From: Gammaproteobacteria bacterium
GTDB lineage: Bacteria; Aquificota; Aquificia; Aquificales; QOAS01
Assembly: GCA_003972855.1 (NCBI GenBank)
Contig: QOAS01000149.1
Location: 1 to 8,497 of the forward strand
DNA length: 8,497 bases
Reading direction: 5' to 3'
The translations under genes were made by a program, and so were the position numbers. Shown piece after piece: positions 1 through 4,165 of the stretch. How positions within the stretch are numbered: the first letter of the stretch is position 1; every line of letters starts with the position of its first letter. Under the pieces are notes generated by a model, which was given only the letters and a program-made list of their open reading frames with translations, had not been told where the DNA came from and searched no databases.

Positions 1-63
1 CTCAGCCGGCAGAGCGGGGGACTGTTAATCCCCTGGTCGCGGGTTCGAGTCCCGCCCCCGGAG
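1..63 (+). tRNA. tRNA-Asn(GTT), 5' end cut by the window edge
   Basis: The sequence begins in the D arm. The anticodon stem (17-21 with 29-33) encloses a 7-base loop with anticodon GTT at 24-26, which reads AAC/AAU. The T arm (gcggg, ttcgagt loop, cccgc) ends at 55, the acceptor 3' strand is 56-62 and the discriminator is G63, usual for tRNA-Asn. By alignment with the tRNA-Thr at 851-923 the first 10 bases are missing. No CCA is encoded (the next bases are CTT), so it must be added by the CCA-adding enzyme. Confidence 0.95.
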
Positions 64-71
64 CTTAAAAT

Positions 72-172
72 ATAGGTTACTGGGAGCGGGCGTAGCTCAG
101 TTGGTAGAGCAGCGGCCTTCCAAGCCGCAGGTCGCGGGTTCGAGTCCCGTCGCCCGCTCCATTTAGACCTAT
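72..172 (+). repeat. Inverted repeat flanking tRNA-Gly
   Basis: ATAGGT (72-77) and ACCTAT (167-172) are exact reverse complements on either side of tRNA-Gly. Together with the pairing 83-85/158-160, a primary transcript could form a long helix interrupted by one small internal loop below the tRNA. A processing signal is only an inference; a 6-base match could arise by chance. Confidence 0.4.
86..161 (+). tRNA. tRNA-Gly(TCC), CCA encoded
   Basis: Complete 76-base cloverleaf. The acceptor stem GCGGGCG (86-92) pairs with 151-157. The anticodon stem 112-116/124-128 encloses a loop with anticodon TCC at 119-121, which reads GGA/GGG. The T-loop is ttcgagt, the discriminator is T158 and CCA is encoded at 159-161. 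The 5' leader bases G83 G84 A85 can pair with T158 C159 C160 and lengthen the acceptor helix in the precursor. Confidence 0.97.
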
Positions 173-260
173 GGCGGAGCCCAGAGCCAAAGATTAGGCT
201 CTGGCCGAAAGGCGCCCCAAAAGGGCGCAAACTTGGGGCAGGAACCCACTTCGGTGGGTA
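162..260 (+). ncRNA. Structured spacer RNA before tRNA-Tyr, family not recognised
   Basis: This 99-base spacer has no gene but is densely structured. Visible hairpins are an 8-bp stem 181-188/197-204 with an 8-base loop; a 3-bp GAAA-tetraloop stem 204-206/211-213 that shares end bases with its neighbours; a 6-bp stem 212-217/223-228; and a 6-bp stem 244-249/254-259 closed by the very stable C(UUCG)G loop one base before the tRNA. A 7-bp alternative, 214-220 with 233-239, excludes the 212-228 hairpin. Removal of the flanking tRNAs would release the spacer as a discrete RNA. It may be a regulatory leader, a small RNA or a folded linker. I compared it from memory with c-di-GMP, guanidine, fluoride and preQ1 riboswitches and with hammerhead/twister ribozymes and found no convincing match. 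Confidence 0.45.
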
Positions 261-347
261 GGAGGGGTAGCCAAGCGGCCAAAGGCAGGGGACTGTAAAT
301 CCCCCGGGCTCCGCCCTTCGCAGGTTCGAATCCTGCCCCCTCCACCA
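261..347 (+). tRNA. tRNA-Tyr(GTA), CCA encoded
   Basis: Complete 87-base class II tRNA. The acceptor stem GGAGGGG (261-267) pairs with 337-343. The anticodon stem 288-292/300-304 carries anticodon GTA at 295-297, which reads UAC/UAU. A long GC-rich variable arm follows, as expected for bacterial tRNA-Tyr. The T-loop is ttcgaat, the discriminator A344 and CCA 345-347. A UUCG hairpin ends one base before its first base. Confidence 0.97.
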
Positions 348-366
348 CTTAATCCTATAGAGACTT

Positions 367-627
367 ATGAAGTTTTCCAAACACGCAAAGGATAAATTAA
401 ACCTTTACGGAACTACCGAAGAAGTTTTGCAAGAGGCTTTGAGAAAGCCTCTCTATATTTGTAGAGACTACGAAAAGTTTTCTACAGTTTATATTGTGGA
501 ACTGGAGGGGAAAATCTTTTCGGTTGTTGTAAAAGATAATACAATAATCACCATTTACAGAACAGACCTAAATAGGTTAAATTCAAGAATTAAGAGTGGG
601 CGATGGAATTGTTGGAGTTGCAATTGA
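367..627 (+). CDS. DUF4258-like small protein, possible toxin of a two-gene module
   Basis: The 86-residue product resembles the DUF4258 family: an N-terminal F-S-K-H-A (residues 3-7) followed by a short helix and a run of beta strands ending in an I-T-I-Y-R-T segment before the C-terminus. DUF4258 proteins are small, mostly uncharacterised and often found beside DUF2283 or HTH partners in modules suspected to be toxin-antitoxin systems. No experimental function is assumed here. The ATG lies 19 bases after the end of tRNA-Tyr with only a weak ribosome-binding site, so expression probably depends on read-through of the tRNA transcript. Its last 25 bases overlap the next gene, which suggests translational coupling. 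The region is AT-rich (39 G+C of 120 bases at 481-600) compared with about 45 % in the genes further right, consistent with transfer. The C-terminal tail (W-N-C-W-S-C-N) is unusual and may simply reflect the overlap. Family assignment is from memory of the pattern. Confidence 0.75.
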   Translation: MKFSKHAKDKLNLYGTTEEVLQEALRKPLYICRDYEKFSTVYIVELEGKIFSVVVKDNTIITIYRTDLNRLNSRIKSGRWNCWSCN

Positions 628-836
628 AATTAAAATTGGACGATTACGAAATTAGAGAATACCCAGAAACAGGAACAATGTTAATTGTCCGAAAAGGGAT
701 GAAAGGTCTTCCCGATTATTCCGTAGAGGGTGAGGGAATAACAATTGAATTCAAAGATGGGAAAATTTATACGATTGACATCTATGACCCTAAGGTGGTT
801 CAAAAACTTAAAGAAAAATTTACGATTATTCTTTAG
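603..836 (+). CDS. DUF2283-like small protein, possible antitoxin partner
   Basis: The 77-residue product matches the general pattern of DUF2283: an early acidic beta hairpin (about residues 14-31, containing Y-P-E-T-G-T-M-L-I), a middle segment giving G-I-T-I-E-F, and a K-D-G-K-I-Y-T-I-D-I-Y-D strand near residues 53-64. Members are small, soluble and of unknown biochemical role, and are often encoded next to DUF4258 genes, as here. The ATG at 603 lies inside the DUF4258 frame (25-base overlap), and a G-rich stretch just upstream (gagtggg) is the only ribosome-binding candidate. Its stop is 14 bases before tRNA-Thr, so RNase P cleavage at the tRNA 5' end would create the mRNA 3' end. The antitoxin role is inferred only from gene order and family habit; the order here is putative toxin first. 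Charge is mixed and no DNA-binding motif is visible. Confidence 0.75.
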   Translation: MELLELQLKLKLDDYEIREYPETGTMLIVRKGMKGLPDYSVEGEGITIEFKDGKIYTIDIYDPKVVQKLKEKFTIIL

Positions 837-850
837 AATATATCCCAATA

Positions 851-923
851 GCCGGCGTAGCTCAGTCGGCAGAGCGGGGGATTTGTAATCCCCAGGTCGC
901 GGGTTCAAGTCCCGCCGCCGGCT
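851..923 (+). tRNA. tRNA-Thr(TGT)
   Basis: Complete 73-base cloverleaf. The acceptor stem GCCGGCG (851-857) pairs with 916-922. The anticodon stem gggga/tcccc encloses loop tttgtaa with anticodon TGT, which reads ACA/ACG. The T arm is gcggg-ttcaagt-cccgc and the discriminator T923. CCA is not encoded (TTG follows). From the D arm onward it differs from the tRNA-Asn at 1-63 at only 7 of 61 positions. The convergent acyltransferase gene ends 3 bases away. Confidence 0.96.
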
Positions 924-926
924 TTG

Positions 927-1586
927 TTACAAATAGTCTTCAACCTTATTGGAGAGCTTTTTAATCTCCTCCATAACGAGGTTTGCCACTTCCTTATACC
1001 TGCGGGGGGAGTCCTCCACATTTTTAAACTCTATTGGTTTCCCGAAAATGACAATAACTTCCCTTTTGGGGATTCTAAAATGTTTGTTATCCGAAGAGAG
1101 TATATCGGTTGAATTATGAATGTAAACCGGCACGACGGGAACTTTGGTTTTGGCTACCAAATAACCTATTCCCGGTTTGGGTTTTAAAAATCCCCTTTTG
1201 GGGGCTCTGCGTCCTTCGGGAAATATACAAACTTTGCAACCTTCCTTCAGTTTAGCCACCGCTTCGTTTAGGGCGTTAAAGTCCGCCTTTGAGCGGTCTA
1301 CCGGTATGGCGTTCATGTTTCTAAAGAGCCAATTTTTTAGTCTCCCCTCAAAGAGCTCCTTTTTTGCCAAGAAAACCAGAGGTTCGGGCGATAGGGAGGC
1401 TATAAGCGGAGGGTCTATGTAACTGCGGTGGTTTGGAGCTATTATAAGCGGTCCTTTCCTTTCTAAAACTTCACTTCCGTAGGCTTTGATTTTGAAAACC
1501 TTCCTAAAGAGGGGTGCAACGAGGAAAAACCACAGCGGTTTTAAAACAAATCTCCCAAAGGGTCTTAAACTACAACGACCGGACAT
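927..1586 (-). CDS. plsC: 1-acyl-sn-glycerol-3-phosphate acyltransferase (PlsC family)
   Basis: PlsC-type enzymes transfer an acyl chain from acyl-ACP or acyl-CoA to lysophosphatidate, making phosphatidate for membrane lipids on the cytoplasmic face of the inner membrane. The 219-residue product has the family motifs: N52-H53-x4-D58 (catalytic His and Asp), the block around residues 92-98 (N-A-I-P-V-D-R), F122-P-E-G-R (substrate phosphate binding; the usual form is FPEGTR), and V149-P-V-V-P-V. The N-terminus (about residues 13-33) is hydrophobic and basic, fitting a membrane-associated helix. Length is typical. The ATG overlaps the upstream stress-protein gene by 22 bases and has an AAGGA-type ribosome-binding site 5-6 bases ahead; no other plausible start exists before residue 91. 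It is the second gene of a two-gene leftward unit. The substituted motif (FPEGRRA) leaves exact acyl-acceptor specificity open; a paralogue acting on another lyso-lipid is possible. Confidence 0.9.
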   Translation of the reverse strand: MSGRCSLRPFGRFVLKPLWFFLVAPLFRKVFKIKAYGSEVLERKGPLIIAPNHRSYIDPPLIASLSPEPLVFLAKKELFEGRLKNWLFRNMNAIPVDRSKADFNALNEAVAKLKEGCKVCIFPEGRRAPKRGFLKPKPGIGYLVAKTKVPVVPVYIHNSTDILSSDNKHFRIPKREVIVIFGKPIEFKNVEDSPRRYKEVANLVMEEIKKLSNKVEDYL

Positions 1587-2347
1587 GGCACTTCCTTTAT
1601 AACCTCCTGTGCCACATTTCCGTAGTCAAGGTTTAAACCTCTTCCCGTTCTCCCTATTATTACCAAATCGTAACCTTCGTTTTTCAAAATTTCTATAATC
1701 TCCTCCGCGGGTTTTCCAAACTCCAAGCGCAAGTTTCCTATTCCCTCAAAGAGTTCTCCAAAGAGGAGCTTAACCTCTTCTTCCTCGCTTTTGTCCTCGT
1801 CTTCTAAGACGTGAAGAAAGTCCACCTTAAGGTCGTTTCCCTCTTTAAGCCTCAAAACGAAGTCCTTTTGTTTGAAAGAACTTTCCGAGAAATCAACGGG
1901 AACCAAAACCTTCTTAATAGGTTTAAAGGTTTGTTTTTCCTTTACCACTAAAAGTCCGCAGTTTGTAAGTTGCTCCACAAATTGTTCGGACAGGCTTTTA
2001 CCGAAAAGTTTCTTAAAGTAATAAAACGCCAAAAGGTTTATACCTTTCTTTTCCACAAATTGGATAAAGTTTTCTACCTCCTTGCCGTAGATTATTTCAA
2101 CCTTCCACTCCACGGGAGGATTTAGTTCGCCTAAAATTTGCTCCACGTTTCGGAGGATTTTTTCCTCTTCCTCATCGGTTTTTGTGGATACCAAATTTTC
2201 CAAGGCGTGGACTATTACAACTTTACCCTTAAGGAGTTTTGCCAAGTGAAAAGTGTAGTCAAATAGGGGCGACGGGTTGTCTTCGGGGTCGTAGCTTAGG
2301 GCTATCTTGTATTCCTCCAGCGTATCCTCCGAAATTATCTGTCGCAC
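1565..2347 (-). CDS. Tandem-domain universal stress protein (UspA family)
   Basis: The 260-residue cytoplasmic protein holds two Usp folds in tandem, roughly residues 11-136 and 143-260. The second opens with K-V-L-V-P-V-D-F-S (strand 1 plus the conserved Asp) and closes with I-I-G-R-T-G-R-G, then G243-N and E-V-P-C-P-V-V-V-V, the hallmark Usp C-terminus. In ATP-binding members the motif is G-x2-G-x9-G-(S/T). Here only 7 residues separate G235 from G243 and the last position is Asn, so nucleotide binding is doubtful. The N-terminal domain is more diverged (its S-Y-D-P-E replaces the usual strand-1 Asp segment) and probably structural. The start is GTG at 2345-2347, just after AGGGA; a candidate promoter lies directly upstream. 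It overlaps plsC by 22 bases, so the two are likely co-translated, perhaps linking membrane lipid supply with stress. Family assignment is firm; role is not. Confidence 0.88.
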   Translation of the reverse strand: MRQIISEDTLEEYKIALSYDPEDNPSPLFDYTFHLAKLLKGKVVIVHALENLVSTKTDEEEEKILRNVEQILGELNPPVEWKVEIIYGKEVENFIQFVEKKGINLLAFYYFKKLFGKSLSEQFVEQLTNCGLLVVKEKQTFKPIKKVLVPVDFSESSFKQKDFVLRLKEGNDLKVDFLHVLEDEDKSEEEEVKLLFGELFEGIGNLRLEFGKPAEEIIEILKNEGYDLVIIGRTGRGLNLDYGNVAQEVIKEVPCPVVVV

Positions 2348-2356
2348 TATCCCTTT

Positions 2357-2386
2357 TTATTAAACCCGAAAGGTGTTTCTTTTCAA
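2357..2386 (-). promoter_or_regulatory. Candidate sigma-70-type promoter for the stress-protein gene
   Basis: On the minus strand TTGAAA (2386-2381) is followed after 18 bases by TAATAA (2362-2357). The predicted start of transcription is within a few bases of the GTG at 2347, giving a leaderless or near-leaderless mRNA. It lies in the 66-base divergent gap (2348-2413) that must also hold the promoter of the rightward operon, for which I see no good -35/-10 pair. Confidence 0.35.
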
Positions 2387-2413
2387 ATTAACTGGACAAT
2401 TTTAGTCACAAAA

Positions 2414-3118
2414 ATGCAAACTAAACTAAAAACTATGCCCGAAAACTACTCCCCCAACGATTTGGAGAAACTAAAAAAAATACAAACCGAATGCGGGAAA
2501 AAGGTAAAGGAGGAGGACCTCATAGGTTTGGAAAAAATCCGTTACATCGGAGGTATGGATTTAACCTTTAAAGACCTAAAGCGGAATCCGACCGATGCCC
2601 TCGTTTCACTCGTGGTGGTGGATATTTTCACCCTCAAACCGGTTGAGGTTGTGGTAATTCAAACCAAAGTGGAGTTTCCCTACATTCCAACCTTTTTAGC
2701 CTTTAGGGAGCTTCCCGCCCTTTTGGAGGTTTACGATAAATCCCGCGTAAAACCCGAGGTGTTTTTCATTGACGGGCAGGGAAAAATGCACCCCCGAAGG
2801 TGCGGAATTGCCTCCCACTTTGGGGTTGAAACCAATACAATTGCGGTAGGCGTTGCCAAGTCCCACCTTTACGGGAAATTTACCTTTCCCTGTTCCCGTA
2901 GGGGGTGTTTGTCTTACGTAAAGGACGGAAAGGAGGTTTTGGGAGTTGCCCTTAGAACGAAAACCAACACCTACCCCGTATTTGTTTCGGTGGGTAACAA
3001 CATTTCCCTCCCTTCCGCGGTGAAGCTCGTATTAAAAACCTCCCGCTACCGAATTCCCGAACCTACCCGCTTGGCACACAACGTATTGCAGAGAAAACGA
3101 AAAGAACTCGGTTGGTAA
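2414..3118 (+). CDS. nfi: Endonuclease V (deoxyinosine 3' endonuclease)
   Basis: Endonuclease V nicks DNA at the second phosphodiester bond 3' of deaminated bases, chiefly hypoxanthine, and starts alternative excision repair; deamination is fast at high temperature. The 234-residue product has the complete family set: G-M-D49-L-T-F (metal-binding Asp), P89-Y-I-P-T-F (wedge with Y90), F-R-E99 (catalytic Glu), F-I-D120-G-Q-G (metal-binding Asp), H126-P-R-R, A-S-H-F-G, V-A-K149-S, and the late P-E-P-T-R-L-A-H222. The spacing closely parallels Thermotoga maritima EndoV (D43, Y80, E89, D110, H116, K139, from memory). The ATG at 2414 lacks a good ribosome-binding site; a second ATG at 2435 would shorten it by 7 residues and is equally possible. 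It is the first gene of the rightward run, 12 bases before tpiA. Confidence 0.95.
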   Translation: MQTKLKTMPENYSPNDLEKLKKIQTECGKKVKEEDLIGLEKIRYIGGMDLTFKDLKRNPTDALVSLVVVDIFTLKPVEVVVIQTKVEFPYIPTFLAFRELPALLEVYDKSRVKPEVFFIDGQGKMHPRRCGIASHFGVETNTIAVGVAKSHLYGKFTFPCSRRGCLSYVKDGKEVLGVALRTKTNTYPVFVSVGNNISLPSAVKLVLKTSRYRIPEPTRLAHNVLQRKRKELGW

Positions 3119-3130
3119 ACTTTTCCCTCT

Positions 3131-3895
3131 ATGGCGGAAAAATTGCTAATTGCGGGCAACTGGAAGATGCACAAAACTCCCTCTCAAACGGAGGAATTTT
3201 TTAAAGAGTTTCTACCCTTGGTTGAGGGTATAAATAACGTGGAAATCCTTATATGTCCGCCTTTTATAAGTATCCCTTTGGCGGTGGAAATTACGAAAAA
3301 TTCCAATGTAAATATAGGCGCCCAAAATTGTTACTTTGAAAAGGAAGGGGCATTCACCGGTGAGGTTTCTCCTGTAATGCTTAAAGAGGTGGGGTGTAAA
3401 TACGTTATTATCGGACACAGCGAAAGGAGGCACATTTTTGGCGAAAGCGACGAACTTATAAACAAAAAGGTTATTTCCGCTTTAGAGGAAGGTCTAAAGG
3501 TAATCCTGTGCGTCGGTGAAACCTTGCAAGAGCGCGAAAGCGGACTTACCTTTACCGTGGTTGAAACCCAGCTAAAGTTAGCACTTAGCGGAGTTGAAGA
3601 TAAATTGGATAGGATAGAAATCGCTTACGAGCCGGTTTGGGCTATAGGAACGGGTGTTCCCGCCAAGCCCGAAGATGCGGAGGAGGTTCACCGATTTATC
3701 TACCAAAAACTCGGGGAGTTAAACCCCGAAAAGGCAAACCAAGTTAGGGTCTTATACGGCGGTAGCGTAAAGCCTTCCAATGCGGAGGCTATTTTAAACC
3801 AACCCCACATCAAAGGTGTATTGGTGGGAGGAGCTTCGCTTAAACCCGACAGTTTCGCCCAAATAGTGAGGATAGGTTCCGAGCTTTCGGGGTAA
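3131..3895 (+). CDS. tpiA: Triosephosphate isomerase
   Basis: This cytoplasmic enzyme interconverts dihydroxyacetone phosphate and glyceraldehyde 3-phosphate in glycolysis and gluconeogenesis; in an autotroph mainly the latter. The 254-residue product is a full (beta/alpha)8 barrel: N10-W-K12-M (substrate-binding Asn and catalytic Lys), G95-H96-S-E-R-R (catalytic His), A-Y-E167-P-V-W-A-I-G-T-G (catalytic base and start of flexible loop 6), and the phosphate-binding loops Y-G-G-S-V and V-L-V-G-G-A-S-L. The loop 6 C-terminal hinge is V-P-A rather than the common K-T-A, a tolerated variation. Length is normal. The ATG starts 12 bases after the nfi stop with no clear Shine-Dalgarno sequence, so it probably relies on coupling with the upstream gene. 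All catalytic residues are present. Confidence 0.98.
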   Translation: MAEKLLIAGNWKMHKTPSQTEEFFKEFLPLVEGINNVEILICPPFISIPLAVEITKNSNVNIGAQNCYFEKEGAFTGEVSPVMLKEVGCKYVIIGHSERRHIFGESDELINKKVISALEEGLKVILCVGETLQERESGLTFTVVETQLKLALSGVEDKLDRIEIAYEPVWAIGTGVPAKPEDAEEVHRFIYQKLGELNPEKANQVRVLYGGSVKPSNAEAILNQPHIKGVLVGGASLKPDSFAQIVRIGSELSG

Positions 3896-3896
3896 T

Positions 3897-3913
3897 CTAT
3901 TAATGCTATTAAT
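3897..3913 (+). repeat. 8-base direct repeat before tatA
   Basis: CTATTAAT occurs at 3897-3904 and again at 3906-3913, one base apart. Each copy contains a TATTAA(T) resembling a -10 element, so an internal promoter for tatA is conceivable, but no convincing -35 box is seen. Confidence 0.3.
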
Positions 3914-3917
3914 CCCG

Positions 3918-3923
3918 AGGAGG
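3918..3923 (+). promoter_or_regulatory. Consensus Shine-Dalgarno of tatA
   Basis: AGGAGG ends 7 bases before the ATG at 3931. It is the only perfect Shine-Dalgarno at optimal spacing in the rightward operon and fixes the tatA start; it suggests that TatA is made in excess over its neighbours, as the Tat machinery requires. Confidence 0.8.
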
Positions 3924-3930
3924 TTGAGTT

Positions 3931-4122
3931 ATGTTTGGACCCTTCAGCGGTTGGGAAATACTTATTATCCTCCTGGTGGTTCTCCTGATATTTGGACCCG
4001 GGAGGCTCGGAGAGTTGGGAAAATCCCTCGGAGAGGGTATAAGGAATTTTAAAAAAGCCCTAAGCGGGGAGGAAGAACCCAAAACCCAAAACAAGGAGAA
4101 GGAAGAGACCAAAAACCCCTAA
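3931..4122 (+). CDS. tatA: Sec-independent protein translocase subunit TatA
   Basis: TatA oligomerises with TatC in the inner membrane to export folded proteins carrying twin-arginine signal peptides, often cofactor-containing redox enzymes. The 63-residue product has the standard layout: a short periplasmic N-terminus, one transmembrane helix (about residues 8-22) with a polar residue E9 near its start, the hinge F21-G22-P-G, an amphipathic helix (about 25-45: R-L-G-E-L-G-K-S-L-G and R-N-F-K-K-A-L) and a charged, disordered tail (S-G-E-E-E to the end). E9 occupies the place of Gln8 in E. coli TatA; a Glu here also occurs in TatB proteins, so a combined TatA/TatB role is possible. Length is typical of TatA and too short for TatB. 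No tatC lies in this window. It sits 35 bases after tpiA and 43 before purB. Confidence 0.93.
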   Translation: MFGPFSGWEILIILLVVLLIFGPGRLGELGKSLGEGIRNFKKALSGEEEPKTQNKEKEETKNP

Positions 4123-4124
4123 CG

Positions 4125-4153
4125 TTTTCCGTTTTCTCTCCAATCCTTAAAAT
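4125..4153 (+). promoter_or_regulatory. Weak candidate promoter before purB
   Basis: TAAAAT (4148-4153) is a fair -10 hexamer and TTTTCC (4125-4130), 17 bases upstream, a poor -35. Initiation would fall about 5 bases before the purB ATG. Support is slight; read-through from upstream is the simpler view. Confidence 0.2.
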
Positions 4154-4165
4154 GTTCAACCTTTG

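Noticed and set aside
203..213. CGAAA core resembling a hammerhead ribozyme
   Set aside because: It is simply a GAAA tetraloop on a short stem; no CUGAUGA element or matching stems II/III lie nearby.
171..260. c-di-GMP-I riboswitch
   Set aside because: A GCGCAAAC segment is faintly similar to the conserved core, but the paired tetraloop/receptor arms and flanking conserved bases are absent.
681..908. Minus-strand open frame of 75 codons across the DUF2283-like gene and tRNA-Thr
   Set aside because: It runs antisense through a complete tRNA and a better-supported gene, and its product has no recognisable family pattern.
4163..4165. TTG as the start of adenylosuccinate lyase
   Set aside because: The ATG directly after it gives the N-terminus seen in homologues, and no ribosome-binding site favours the TTG.
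4123..4165. Rho-independent terminator between tatA and purB
   Set aside because: T-rich runs are present, but no GC-rich stem precedes them.
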